From Rummeliibacillus sp963792445 (GTDB lineage: Bacteria > Bacillota > Bacilli > Bacillales_A > Planococcaceae): a DNA stretch of 64,000 nt. Below are positions 31,659 through 41,135 of this stretch, piece after piece (positions within the stretch are counted from its first letter, which is position 1; every line of letters begins with the position of its first letter). Below the pieces are notes generated by a model, which was not told where the DNA came from, made no database searches, and worked only from the letters and a program-made list of their open reading frames with translations. Where the stretch lies: NCBI GenBank assembly GCA_963792445.1, contig CAWBWO010000014.1, positions 124,001-188,000 on the forward strand. Reading direction: 5' to 3'. Position numbers and translations under genes: made by a program.

Positions 31659-31901
31659 ATGAAAAATAAATTTTTACATAAATTAGGTTGGTTGTTTATT
31701 ATCATCTCCTGTTTATGCTATCTACTAGTCGCCATTATTCCTTTTCTTTCATTTTCCATTGGGTTTAAAACAGCTAGTATCACAGCTTCTATTGTGTTAG
31801 CTGAAGTCTTCTTCTGGATTGGTGCTTTATTTGTTGGGAAAGAGGTAATAAGAAAGCTTAAATCGTATCTAAAGCCTCAAAATTGGCGAAGTAAAGGATA
31901 G
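31659..31901 (+). CDS. Small two-helix membrane protein (transporter-suffix type)
   Basis: An 80-residue protein with two membrane helices (LGWLFIIISCLCYLLVAII about 9-27 and ASIVLAEVFFWIGALFVG about 43-60) and a basic tail. It resembles the small Bacillales family annotated as transporter suffix domain proteins, which also occurs fused to the ends of transporters. GGAGGAG precedes the ATG. It lies alone between chrA and a long bidirectional terminator. No function is established. Confidence 0.7.
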   Translation: MKNKFLHKLGWLFIIISCLCYLLVAIIPFLSFSIGFKTASITASIVLAEVFFWIGALFVGKEVIRKLKSYLKPQNWRSKG

Positions 31902-31987
31902 ATGATTAAATGGAAAAACATATTTTTCAGGTTAGTAGAAGTGATCGAGAAAGTATGGTTGCATAGAAAAAGGTTTATTCCAATTCA

Positions 31988-32038
31988 AATACGGTCATAC
32001 ATTGTGAGTCGTTAAATTCCACAATGTATGACCGTATT
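31988..32038. terminator. Long bidirectional terminator
   Basis: A perfect 19-bp inverted repeat (31988-32006 with 32020-32038) around a 13-base loop separates the small membrane protein gene from the convergent EamA gene. The stem is unusually long for a terminator. Confidence 0.8.
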
Positions 32039-32055
32039 GTTATATTGAAATAAAC

Positions 32056-33000
32056 CTACGCCTTAGATTCATCAACTGGTTGGTTGCACCTTTTCCTCAT
32101 ACTGATCTTATTAAAATCTATCTTAGAAACTAAAATACCGATTAAGACAAGAATTGATCCTAAGTAACCCCTTGCTGCCAATACTTCGCCAGCGAACATA
32201 AATGCAAATAATGCCGCAAAAACGGGTTCCAATGAAAATATAAGACCTGTATGTGTTGGTGTTGTATATTGCTGAGCTACCGTTTGACCTATAAATCCAA
32301 ATGCACTACAAAGTATGCCTAGTGCCAAAATCGAAACCCATGAATGAGTGGTGTTAGGGAGATGCGGATGTTCGAAAACAATTGAGAAAAGTAGCCCCCA
32401 TGCTCCGGTAATGCCGAGTTGTATAATACCAAGCAAGATAGAATCTGCGTTTTTCGTTAACTTATCTGTAATAATCGTGTATACAGCATATAGTAATGCT
32501 CCTAAAATAATGAGGAAATCTCCAAAGCTAATTTGCAATCCATTATTTAAAGTTAAAAGTGCGATTCCTACTATTGAGAAGCTAACACCCATAATAATTT
32601 TTTTCTCAGGTTTCCTTTTGAAAAATACAGCTAATATCAAGGGGACAAAGACAACAGTAAGACTAAATAAAAATCCTGCATTTGAAGTAGATGTGGATTT
32701 TACGCCTATTGTGACAACAGAAAGGACCGAGAATAAGATTGTTCCTAAAATAAATCCATATTTTATAATCTGAAGGTTCAAATATTTGAAGCGTTTGTAA
32801 AATACAATCCCAGCAAGAATAAAGGCTACTCCAAACCGCAATGCGACCAAGTTAAATCCTTGAATAGATTCAAGACCCATCTTCATAAATAAATAGGACG
32901 AACCCCAAAACATTGTGACGACTAACATAATGAAATTTGCCTTTAATTGAGTATTCAATTTTACACCTTTTGTTATATCGGGCATTTCCGCCAAATTCAT
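32056..33000 (-). CDS. EamA-family (drug/metabolite) exporter
   Basis: A 314-residue protein with ten membrane helices arranged as two EamA repeats. The first starts FIMLVVTMFWGSSYLFMKMG and the second around LLYAVYTIITDKLTK. Family members export amino acids or other metabolites, but the substrate cannot be read from sequence. AGGTGG precedes the start at 33000. It is divergent from a LysR regulator gene 126 bp away, which probably controls it. Confidence 0.87.
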   Translation of the reverse strand: MNLAEMPDITKGVKLNTQLKANFIMLVVTMFWGSSYLFMKMGLESIQGFNLVALRFGVAFILAGIVFYKRFKYLNLQIIKYGFILGTILFSVLSVVTIGVKSTSTSNAGFLFSLTVVFVPLILAVFFKRKPEKKIIMGVSFSIVGIALLTLNNGLQISFGDFLIILGALLYAVYTIITDKLTKNADSILLGIIQLGITGAWGLLFSIVFEHPHLPNTTHSWVSILALGILCSAFGFIGQTVAQQYTTPTHTGLIFSLEPVFAALFAFMFAGEVLAARGYLGSILVLIGILVSKIDFNKISMRKRCNQPVDESKA

Positions 33001-33125
33001 CTATGACCACCTAACCTCACTGTTATGTATTGATTATTCTCTAGTATAAAAGTAAAATTCAAATAAGAAAAATGAATGTTTTTAAGTAGTTAGATGAAAA
33101 AAATTCATGTAACGGAGTGAGGAAA

Positions 33126-34022
33126 TTGTCGCTTGCGAAGTTTGAAATTTTTAGTGCTGTCGTTGATTTAGGAAGTCTTACAAAGGCTGGAGAAGCATTA
33201 GGTTTAACCCAGTCTGCTGTCAGTCATGCCATTGCCAGTCTTGAATCGGAGTGGGGGATTTCACTTCTAAATAGAGGAAGGTCAGGTATCAATTTAACAA
33301 GCAATGGAGAGCATGTTCTGAAATACATACGGGAAATTTTAAAATGGAATGAAGAAATGCACCAGGAAATAGCTAATATTAAAGGGCTGACAATCGGTAA
33401 AGTGCGAATTGGAACTTTTTCTAGTGTATCAGCTCAATGGTTACCTGAAGTCTTGAAAAATTTTAATGAAGTATACCCTTCTATAGAAATTACATTACTA
33501 GAAGGGGATTATGATGATATTGAAAATTGGATAGCAAATGGCATAGTTGATTTTGGTTTTGTGTCTTTACCATCTTTGCATCACTTTGATGTTGTCCCTT
33601 TAAAAAAAGATAGAATGCTTTGTCTTCTTTATAATGAACACCCGCTTGTTCAGGAAAATGAGATTCGATTTGAATCGATTGAAAAAGAACCATTAATCAT
33701 GCCAAAGAAAGGGAGCGATAATGATTTAAGACGTCTTTTAGAAGAAAATAATATAACCCCTAATATAAGATTTGAACTTGCAGATGATCAAGCCATATTT
33801 TCTATGGTTCAACATGGTATGGGAATTGCAATACTCCCTGAAATGGCTTTGTATCGGGTTCCAAAGGACATTCATGTTCTTAATCTAGAACAAGAGAGTT
33901 ATCGTACAATTGGTATAGCAGCTACATCCTTTAAAACTCTTCCTCCCGCTACGAAAAAGCTCATTGAGTATCTGAAATCGTGGTTAAGTAAGTCACTTCA
34001 AGGAGATCATTTTAGACAGTGA
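33126..34022 (+). CDS. LysR-family transcriptional regulator
   Basis: The N-terminal winged helix-turn-helix (SLTKAGEALGLTQSAVSHAIASLE is the recognition region) is followed by a substrate-binding effector domain with IGTFSSVSAQWLP and IANGIVDFGFV. About 298 residues from TTG 33126, preferred because GGAGTGAGG fits it; an upstream in-frame GTG at 33117 lies inside that site. It is divergent from the EamA exporter gene and likely regulates it and itself. The shared region contains ATTCA/TGAAT and ATGAA/TTCAT dyads that could be operators. Confidence 0.9.
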   Translation: MSLAKFEIFSAVVDLGSLTKAGEALGLTQSAVSHAIASLESEWGISLLNRGRSGINLTSNGEHVLKYIREILKWNEEMHQEIANIKGLTIGKVRIGTFSSVSAQWLPEVLKNFNEVYPSIEITLLEGDYDDIENWIANGIVDFGFVSLPSLHHFDVVPLKKDRMLCLLYNEHPLVQENEIRFESIEKEPLIMPKKGSDNDLRRLLEENNITPNIRFELADDQAIFSMVQHGMGIAILPEMALYRVPKDIHVLNLEQESYRTIGIAATSFKTLPPATKKLIEYLKSWLSKSLQGDHFRQ

Positions 34023-34044
34023 AAATGGGCATAAAAGCAAATCT

Positions 34045-34860
34045 TTAGAAACGATACATGACCAAGCGCATCATATTTTTGAAACTTGGAATCAAGCATA
34101 AGAAGGTGTAGAGCATACGCGTTTTTAGCGGCAGCCTTTTCATATACTTTGATTTAAAAACGGAAAGGGCAGCAATTCTGTTTAGTGTACTATCCAATTG
34201 ATCGACTTCTTGAAGATGATTGACTGTCCATTTGTGAACGGCGCCTGTTGTCTCTTTTAATTGCTTTTTACCAGAATTAATAGCAAAAGCGTTCATCACA
34301 TCAAATGCAATCTGTCCATTTGGAAAATAGTTAGTCAATCGATTTAAAAGGGTCTTGACTTCAACAACTGTCAAATATTCCAACATACCTTCTACAATAA
34401 TCATAGTAGGCTTGTCTTTAGGAATTTGATTTAACCAGTCCGTCTCATTCACCGAAGAGGGAATCATTTCATACCCTTTTTTATTTGAAAAAAAGGACTT
34501 TCGTAATTGAATTACTTCTGGAAAATCTACATCAAAAAAGTGCACCGACGATGGGGGATTGATGCGTGCAAATCTTGTATCAAGGCCACAACCAAGGTTA
34601 AGTATTGTGGCATCTGGATGTTTTTTTAGAAATGCACTAAGCCATGTATCTAATTGTTTAGCTCTTATGACCATAATGTCATCTCCAAAGTTTTTTAATT
34701 TCTCGAAGTCATAGTCAATCATTCGAATTATCTCTTCGGCTGTATGATCATGGAGTATTGAATTTTTGGAGCGGCTATCGAGTGCTTTGGCATACAAGGT
34801 AATAAGAAGCGTTTCTTTTTCTTCTGTTAAATTTACTTTCTTTATTTTGCTTATTTCCAC
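34045..34860 (-). CDS. Class I SAM methyltransferase, leucine carboxyl methyltransferase-like (COG3315 type)
   Basis: A 271-residue protein with the SAM loop LNLGCGLDTRFARI (residues about 89-102), the acidic FFDVDFPEVIQLR and IIVEGMLEYL, all typical of the Ppm1/Tcmp family that includes O-methyltransferases of polyketide pathways. The N-terminal EKETLLITLYAKALDSR is also characteristic. It is the second gene of an operon with a MarR regulator (26 bp apart), suggesting modification of a small toxic compound. The substrate is unknown. Confidence 0.82.
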   Translation of the reverse strand: MEISKIKKVNLTEEKETLLITLYAKALDSRSKNSILHDHTAEEIIRMIDYDFEKLKNFGDDIMVIRAKQLDTWLSAFLKKHPDATILNLGCGLDTRFARINPPSSVHFFDVDFPEVIQLRKSFFSNKKGYEMIPSSVNETDWLNQIPKDKPTMIIVEGMLEYLTVVEVKTLLNRLTNYFPNGQIAFDVMNAFAINSGKKQLKETTGAVHKWTVNHLQEVDQLDSTLNRIAALSVFKSKYMKRLPLKTRMLYTFLCLIPSFKNMMRLVMYRF

Positions 34861-34886
34861 TTTTATCTCTCCTAAAGTGCTGCCTG

Positions 34887-35318
34887 TTATTCATCCATCT
34901 TTTTGAGTAGTACATTGACTTTGTGTAGTGCAAATTTCAAATCTACTTGCTCTTCTTCGCTTAACTTTGTTAGATTATGGCTAAACTTTTGATAAATTTT
35001 GATCCACTTTTGATCTTGAATTTCTTTCCCTTTAGGTGTGAGAGAAACTAATACAGCACGCTTATCCTTTAAATCAGGTGTTTTACTGACATACCCACCG
35101 ATTTCTAACTCTTTTACAATTAACGTTAGTTGTTGTTTTGCCACATGTAACCCCTTGCCAATTTCCTTTAGATTTAATGCTCTATTTTGCATATACAAAT
35201 ATTCAACAACATGATTTTGCATATGTGATAGTTCTACAACATCATTATTTAACTCGCTAAAGCTTCCAAAGATACTTGGAATCAATGATATATATTCATT
35301 TGCCAATTCTTCAATCAT
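34887..35318 (-). CDS. MarR-family transcriptional regulator
   Basis: A 143-residue winged-helix protein. The recognition part ALNLKEIGKGLHVAKQQLTLIVKELE and the wing YVSKTPDLKDKRAVLVSLT are clear. I start at ATG 35318, seven bases after GAGGAG. It leads the operon with the methyltransferase gene. Two matching palindromes just upstream (35340-35361 and 35395-35414) are probable operators, so it should repress its own operon until a ligand binds. Confidence 0.9.
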   Translation of the reverse strand: MIEELANEYISLIPSIFGSFSELNNDVVELSHMQNHVVEYLYMQNRALNLKEIGKGLHVAKQQLTLIVKELEIGGYVSKTPDLKDKRAVLVSLTPKGKEIQDQKWIKIYQKFSHNLTKLSEEEQVDLKFALHKVNVLLKKMDE

Positions 35319-35339
35319 CAATTTTCTCCTCTAATCAAA

Positions 35340-35361
35340 TTAGTAATTATTATATTACTAA
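35340..35361. promoter_or_regulatory. Probable MarR operator 1
   Basis: TTAGTAAT and ATTACTAA form a perfect 8-bp inverted repeat with a 6-base spacer, 22 bases before the marR start codon. It overlaps the likely promoter region. Confidence 0.65.
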
Positions 35362-35394
35362 ATATTCGATATAATCAATCTAAAATAGATAATA

Positions 35395-35414
35395 TAGTAA
35401 ATTATAAGTTACTA
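35395..35414. promoter_or_regulatory. Probable MarR operator 2
   Basis: TAGTAA and TTACTA repeat the half-sites of operator 1, here with an 8-base spacer. The matching half-sites support a common regulator. Confidence 0.55.
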
Positions 35415-35562
35415 AATAACGAAAAGAACCAAAATATATAAAGAGCATTTTTAAGTAGATAATAACCTTAATGCTCCTTAGTTGACGGATAACTATCCTG
35501 TAACTATAATTGTTACAGATAAAATACAATATATACATTAGAAAAGAATGGAAGTGGAAATA

Positions 35563-36408
35563 ATGACAGAAATGTTCCAAGAACGCTTGGAGAAGGGAAA
35601 AAGTGCAATTAATCAGGCAGACTTCATTCTATTAGGAGGAGGAGCAGGTTTATCCGCAGCTGCAGGTATTAAATATAGTGGACCAAGATTTACGGAAAAT
35701 TTTGGTCCGTTTATTAAAAAATATGGGCTAACGGATATGTATTCGGCTGGTTTTTATCCATTTAAAACAGAAGAAGAGAGATGGGCGTATTGGTCAAAAC
35801 ATATAAGCCTTAATCGTTATGAACCAGATGCTACACCTCTTTATAAAGATTTATTTAAACTTGTGAAAGACCGAGATTATTTTGTGATTACTACAAATGT
35901 TGAGAGTCAGTTTATGAAGGCTGGATTTTCACCGGATAAACTATTTGAAGTGCAAGGTAATTATGGTGAGTTGCAATGTACAAAAGGGTGTCACCAAAAA
36001 AGTTACCCAAATGAATCGATTATTAAAGAGATGGTCAATAAAACGGTGGATTGTAAAATACCATCGGATCTTGTGCCAAAATGTCCGGTTTGTGGCGGCA
36101 AAATGGATCCGCATTTAAGAATTAACCAGTACTTTGTACAAGATGAAAATTGGTATGAAATGAATCAAGCATATAATGAGTTCTTGCAAAAGACAAAAGG
36201 GAAAAAGATCATATATATGGAATTAGGAATTGGTTTTAATACGCCGGGGATTGTTCGATATCCATTTGAGCGAATGACATATGAAAATGATCATGCAACA
36301 CTAATCCGGTTAAATAAGGATAATCCAGATGGAATCGAGGAAAACAAAGATAAAACTATAGCATTTACTGAGGACATGCAAGAGGTTGTAACGAAATTTA
36401 TGAGATAA
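35563..36408 (+). CDS. SirTM-type (class M) sirtuin, protein ADP-ribosyltransferase
   Basis: A sirtuin-fold NAD-dependent enzyme. The nucleotide loop is GGGAGLSAAAGIKYSG. TTNVESQF replaces the usual TQNIDxLH, and EVQGNYGELQC carries Gln where deacetylating sirtuins have the catalytic His. Both features fit SirTM enzymes that ADP-ribosylate a target protein. A zinc ribbon is visible (CTKGC about 140, CPVCGG about 174). About 281 residues from ATG 35563, preceded by GGAAGTGG. A zinc-type macrodomain gene follows 39 bp later and probably removes the mark. No GcvH-like or lipoate ligase gene lies beside it. Confidence 0.88.
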   Translation: MTEMFQERLEKGKSAINQADFILLGGGAGLSAAAGIKYSGPRFTENFGPFIKKYGLTDMYSAGFYPFKTEEERWAYWSKHISLNRYEPDATPLYKDLFKLVKDRDYFVITTNVESQFMKAGFSPDKLFEVQGNYGELQCTKGCHQKSYPNESIIKEMVNKTVDCKIPSDLVPKCPVCGGKMDPHLRINQYFVQDENWYEMNQAYNEFLQKTKGKKIIYMELGIGFNTPGIVRYPFERMTYENDHATLIRLNKDNPDGIEENKDKTIAFTEDMQEVVTKFMR

Positions 36409-36447
36409 GAACCATACAATACTTTTAGTTTTAAAGGAGATATCAAC

Positions 36448-37356
36448 ATGCCTCAATTACAGTTAAGAGATTATGCCTCATCCATTCATTTAAAAGAGGA
36501 AGTACTTACATCCCCTGTTCTGCACAACAATGTTACATCTGTTGTAGAGGGATTGATTGAAACCTTATTACAAGAGTCCGATGCATTAAAGAACGTAGAG
36601 ATTCCTGATAAACCTGAAGAAAAACGTCAGTTATTAAGAGCACTATTAAATATTAGAGAACCCAAACCAATGGATGCCCAATTTCTAAACAAGTTGGATG
36701 CTCTCTTGCAAATCGAATTATATGAAAAAGGCGTGGTAGAAGTTGAACAACTTGAGAATGTGTCCAATATCGTTACAAATGATTCTTTAACACATTCTGA
36801 TCAATTTGTTTTGTGGCAAGGAGATATTACAAGATTAAATGCGGATGCTATTGTCAATGCTGCAAACAATCGAATGCTAGGCTGTTTCCAACCCTTACAT
36901 GCTTGCATCGATAATGCTATACATTCTGCTGCTGGACCACAGCTAAGAAACGATTGTGAATTCATTATGTCCAGACAAAAAGAATTGGAAGACACAGGAA
37001 GGGCTAAAATAACAAGAGCTTACAATCTACCATCACGGTTTGTATTGCATACTGTTGGACCTATTGTACCTAGAGGAACTGCCTTGAGAGAACAACAAAA
37101 AAATGAATTAGCTTCCTGCTATCGATCTTGTCTTGAGTTAGCGCAAAAGGTAGGAGATATCCATACGATTGCGTTTTGTGCAATTTCTACAGGTGTATTT
37201 GGTTTTCCAAAGCAAGAAGCGGCACAGATTGCAGTATATACAGTCAATGAATGGCTTTCTACACATCTTAATCATTTTGAAAAAATAGTATTCAATGTAT
37301 TTAGTGAAGAAGACTTTCATATATACAGCAATGTTTTTTCAAAAAGAATCTTTTAG
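36448..37356 (+). CDS. Zinc-type macrodomain ADP-ribosyl hydrolase
   Basis: Protein-ADP-ribose hydrolase partner of the sirtuin upstream. An N-terminal helical extension (residues about 1-110) precedes the macrodomain, which opens with WQGDITRLNADAIVNAANN. GCFQPLHACIDNAIH supplies the Cys/His residues that bind zinc in the Zn-Macro subgroup. STGVFGFPKQEAA is the phosphate-binding loop. 302 residues. AAAGGAGA precedes the ATG. With SirTM it forms a write-and-erase pair likely in one transcript. Confidence 0.9.
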   Translation: MPQLQLRDYASSIHLKEEVLTSPVLHNNVTSVVEGLIETLLQESDALKNVEIPDKPEEKRQLLRALLNIREPKPMDAQFLNKLDALLQIELYEKGVVEVEQLENVSNIVTNDSLTHSDQFVLWQGDITRLNADAIVNAANNRMLGCFQPLHACIDNAIHSAAGPQLRNDCEFIMSRQKELEDTGRAKITRAYNLPSRFVLHTVGPIVPRGTALREQQKNELASCYRSCLELAQKVGDIHTIAFCAISTGVFGFPKQEAAQIAVYTVNEWLSTHLNHFEKIVFNVFSEEDFHIYSNVFSKRIF

Positions 37357-37461
37357 CCTAGCCTCTAACTAAGGGTAAATCAATAGATTCAAGTTTAAAA
37401 ATATATTCCCCTTTTAAAGGGGGTTTACTGATACAATAATTATTAGAGGAGGAATTATTGA

Positions 37462-38151
37462 ATGAAAAATGGAGGAATTACCGCCAAGCGCTTGTTGATT
37501 TATATAGCAGGGCTTTTTATTTTGGCGCTAGGGATTAGCTTTTCAATTGTTGCAAATCTAGGGGTTTCGCCAGTATCATCACTTGCTTATGCAATTACAC
37601 TTGCAACAGGGATTTCTGTTGGGTTCACAACCATTCTTGCAAATATTGTATTTATCTTGATTCAAGTCCTGATCAATCATCGAATCAATTTAAAAGATTT
37701 TGGGATTCAATTGATTATTGCCTTTCTTTTCGGTTTCTTTAACGATGCAACACTTTGGATTACTAGAACCTTTTTGCCAACGCCAAATTCAACATTAGAT
37801 AGTTGGATTTATATGATTATCAGTCTATTTGTCGTAGCTTTTGGCTTAGTATTTTATTTAAATTCCAAATTACCATTAATGCCATATGATGCTCTTACAT
37901 ACGTGATTAGTGACCGTTTTAAATGGGCATTTGGTAAAGCAAAAATTATAAGCGATATAGCAAATGTTATTTTAGCAACAATTGTATGTCTAGTAACGAT
38001 TCATCAATTAGGATCAATTGGTATCGGTACTGTTATTGCAGCATACATGATTGGTAAAATTATTGGCTTTTATATGAAATTCATGGAGGCTCCACTGAAT
38101 CATTGGTTATATAAATCAAATCCAGAAAAAGAACAACAAATACATTCATAA
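37462..38151 (+). CDS. YczE/YitT-family membrane protein
   Basis: A 229-residue integral membrane protein with about six helices: LLIYIAGLFILALGISFSI (about 10-28), an LGVSPVSSLAYAI loop and a second region SKLPLMPYDALTYVI. The pattern matches YczE/YyaS/YitT proteins of Bacillales, whose role is not settled. GAGGAGG lies before the ATG. A weak GC hairpin (about 37410-37428) separates it from the macrodomain gene, so it is probably a separate unit. Confidence 0.8.
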   Translation: MKNGGITAKRLLIYIAGLFILALGISFSIVANLGVSPVSSLAYAITLATGISVGFTTILANIVFILIQVLINHRINLKDFGIQLIIAFLFGFFNDATLWITRTFLPTPNSTLDSWIYMIISLFVVAFGLVFYLNSKLPLMPYDALTYVISDRFKWAFGKAKIISDIANVILATIVCLVTIHQLGSIGIGTVIAAYMIGKIIGFYMKFMEAPLNHWLYKSNPEKEQQIHS

Positions 38152-38483
38152 TAGGTTAAGATTACGTACATGCAGAAAGAGGAGCATATTTTATCCAATT
38201 ACGTTTTTGCTATTATTAATAGTTAGGATGGGGTTAGTATAAATCCAATTATACGTGATAATCGCACTTACGATAGTTGATAAAGTTGCACTCGAACCTG
38301 CTAAATCATCACTGATACTTTTGTAAAACTCTTCTGATTTGCTACTATTACAAATATCTAATTGTTTCATTTCCACGGTGATTGCCCCACTTGTGAAAGC
38401 CTCTTATGATGCGTCTTAATTGCTCATTTCCATATCAACATTTTCTCGTGTACAAATTACATAAATACAGGATTCTTGTTTTC
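38152..38483. other. Gene-poor stretch with one doubtful small frame
   Basis: A 61-codon frame on the minus strand (38191-38376) starts MEMKQLDICNSSK and has a mildly hydrophobic middle, but its GTGG ribosome site is weak and the family is unknown. I do not support it as a gene. Nothing else is recognisable. Confidence 0.3.
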
Positions 38484-38716
38484 ATGAAAGAAGAATAGTA
38501 TAAAATCAAAAAACTTGGAAAGAGAAGTTTTCATCTCTTTCCAAGTTTTTGTTTAGAGATATTGTTAAAATAACCAATCGCCACTTGTCAGAACCAGTCA
38601 TGGAATCCCATGAACTGTAGAAGTATTTATGCCATATTATTTCAGCCGTGAATTATAGTAGTGTAACTTGCCCCCATTGCTAATAGTTTTCATCATAAAG
38701 CGTTGTAAAGAAGGTA
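38484..38716. repeat. Degenerate duplicate of the arsR-ampS junction
   Basis: This stretch repeats, in the same orientation, the DNA at 41055-41377: the last codons of arsR (ATGAAAGAAGAATAG), the 18-bp terminator stem, and scattered parts of the 3' end of ampS, with about 90 bases of internal deletions and many substitutions. The hairpin at about 38508-38550 could still act as a terminator. It marks an old tandem duplication around sulP-arsR. Confidence 0.85.
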
Positions 38717-38863
38717 AGTCCATATATTTTAGTTATTTGAGCAAAGAAAAATATTAAATGAAATTACACTTTACAAATTCTACTTTACAAGATATATTCA
38801 TATAACGGTATATTCAAATAATCAGATATTCAGTTATTTAAAGGTAAAGGAAGAAGGATGATT

Positions 38864-40640
38864 ATGCTGGAAAAATTAAAATTTTCAGGAAGATATGTAG
38901 ACTACTCCTTAAAGAATTTTCAAAAAGATTTACTATCAGGATTAATAGTAGCTGTCATTGCAATTCCACTGGGTATGGGTTTTGCAATTGCTTCAGGAGT
39001 AAAACCTGAGTATGGAATATATACAACCATTATTGCTGGAATTCTAATTTCACTTTTGGGTGGTTCAAAATTTCAGATTGGTGGTCCTACAGGAGCATTT
39101 ATACCAATTTTATTTGGCATTGTCATATCATATGGTTATCAGGATTTATTATTAGCGGGATTTTTAGCAGGAATTTTACTTATTTTAATGGGAGTTTTTA
39201 AACTTGGCTCCTTAATAAAATTCATTCCAAGGCCAGTAACAATTGGATTTACGACAGGAATAGCTGTAACTATTTTTGTCGGGCAAATTGCCAGTTTTTT
39301 AGGCCTTCAAAATGTTAAAAGCAAAGAATTATTTATAGATAATTTGAAAGAAATTGCAGTTCACTTATACACAATGAATATTTATAGTATTTTAACTGCC
39401 TGCATTTGTTTGCTTTTTATACTATTCATACCAAAATTGGTTCCAAAAGTACCTGGCCCTTTAATAGGTATTGTAGTTTCTACGATCATTGCAACTATTT
39501 TCTACCCAACAGAAGTTGCTACGATCGGCTCAAAGTATGGGGAAATTCCAAACTCTTTGCCTCAGTTCCAATTTCCTGATATGACATGGGGAAAAATTGT
39601 CCATCTTTTAAAGCCAGCCTTCATAATTGCTATTCTTGGTAGTATCGAATCATTATTATCTGCAGTTGTGGCTGATGGTATGACAAATACAAAGCATGAC
39701 AGTAATCGAGAGCTTATAGGACAAGGGGTAGCAAATATGGTAACACCACTTTTTGGAGGTATTCCTGCAACTGGTGCTATTGCAAGAACAGCAACAAATA
39801 TTAAAACGGGAGCAGTATCACCTATTTCTGGTATTATTCATGGCTTGGTTGTATTTCTAATATTAGTACTTTTTGCGTCATATGCTACAAATATTCCACT
39901 TGCCAGTATGGCGCCTGTGTTAATGGTAGTTGCATGGAATATGAGCGAAAAAAAGGTGTTTTATAATGTGCTAAAAACTAAAACAGGTGATTCGCTAGTT
40001 ATAGCAGTTACTTTTATGTTAACAGTTTTCATCAATTTAACAGTTGCAGTAGAATTCGGTCTACTACTGGCAGTAATTTTATTTATAAAGAATATGAGTT
40101 ATCATATGGTTACGAAAAAGGCTTTACCAAATCGCTCTAGAAAAAATTTGAAAGTTGAAGCTCAAGAGACAACTTCTCAGCATGGGTGCCCACAAATTAG
40201 TATTTTCAATATTGAAGGGCCATTATTCTTTGGTGCGGCACAATCCTTTGCAGAAGATATTATGAATTCTATTAACTATAAGCCAAAAGTATTGCTTTTG
40301 AGAATGAATAAAGTTCCCTTTTATCGATACAACTGGAAATTATTATTTGACAAGCATTGTAAAAGATTTTTCAAAGCATGGAATCATCTTGGTATCCGGT
40401 TTAAAAGATGAGCCTAAAACGTTTTTCAAAAAAACAGGATTATATAACCTTATAGGAGAAGAACATTTCTTTGATCATACAGGTGAAGCAATCGATTATG
40501 CTCTATTACAATTAAACAAAAATAAATGTATTGGTTGTAAGAAATTTGTATTTAATGAGTGTATTGCATTATCTTGTGAAGAGGATCACCAAAAGGGAAA
40601 ATTAATATTGCACGTGGAAGATAATTATAATTATAAGTAA
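38864..40640 (+). pseudogene. SulP-family anion transporter with STAS domain (frameshifted)
   Basis: A SulP permease for sulfate, bicarbonate or a similar anion. The membrane core (residues about 20-400) includes GLIVAVIAIPLGMGFAIASG and GGPTGAFIPI. A C-terminal STAS domain begins ISIFNIEGPLFFGAA. Within the STAS the frame slips at TTTT (40319-40322); removing one T restores PFIDTTGNYYL and reading to 40640, 591 residues in all. The last 35 residues hold a cysteine cluster (CIGCKKF, NECIALSCEE). ATG 38864 is preferred over 38858 for spacing. arsR lies 102 bp downstream. Confidence 0.82.
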
Positions 40641-40742
40641 AATAGATTTTAGTATAGATTTTTAAAGATTCACTCATTAAAATTTACTCTATCTAAAAGC
40701 ATCTAGAGAATACGTTTTATATGTAGGAAGTGAGGAATTACT

Positions 40743-41069
40743 TTGAATAAAGGGTTACATGAGTTTAAAGCAGATTTTTTTAAAGCACTTGCTCATCCAT
40801 TAAGAATTCAAATTCTCGAAGTTTTATCAGAAGGTAATCGAAGCGTCAATGAAATTCAAACTCAGCTAGGCAGTGAAGGATCTGCCGTTTCTCAACAATT
40901 AACAGTACTGAGAGCAAAAAATATTGTTTATGGAACAAAAGATGGGAATCGTGTAATTTACTCATTAAGAGATCCCATGATTATCGAATTGTTAGAAGTG
41001 GCTAAGCAAATTTTTAACAATCATCTTGTAGATGCAATTACATTACTTGATCAAATGAAAGAAGAATAG
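40743..41069 (+). CDS. ArsR/SmtB-family transcriptional regulator
   Basis: A 108-residue winged-helix repressor. FFKALAHPLRIQILEVL and the recognition helix GSAVSQQLTVLR are typical. It starts at TTG 40743 after AGGAAGTGAGG. The protein has no cysteine at all, so classical Cys-based metal or arsenite sensing is excluded; any ligand would bind through other residues or a redox partner. It lies directly after the SulP gene, which it probably controls. The gene tail also appears in the degenerate copy at 38484. Confidence 0.9.
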   Translation: MNKGLHEFKADFFKALAHPLRIQILEVLSEGNRSVNEIQTQLGSEGSAVSQQLTVLRAKNIVYGTKDGNRVIYSLRDPMIIELLEVAKQIFNNHLVDAITLLDQMKEE

Positions 41070-41082
41070 TGTTAAATTAAAA

Positions 41083-41124
41083 AACTCGGAAAGAGAAGCT
41101 TTCATCTCTTTCCGAGTTTTTGTA
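41083..41124. terminator. Bidirectional terminator between arsR and ampS
   Basis: AAAAACTCGGAAAGAGA pairs with TCTCTTTCCGAGTTTTT around AGCTTTCA. It is shared by two convergent genes and copied at 38508-38550. Confidence 0.93.
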
Positions 41125-41135
41125 TAGGGATATTG

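Noticed and set aside
38191..38376. Possible small secreted peptide on the minus strand
   Set aside because: The ribosome-binding site is weak, there is no family match, no transport or modification genes are nearby, and the region is otherwise degenerate.
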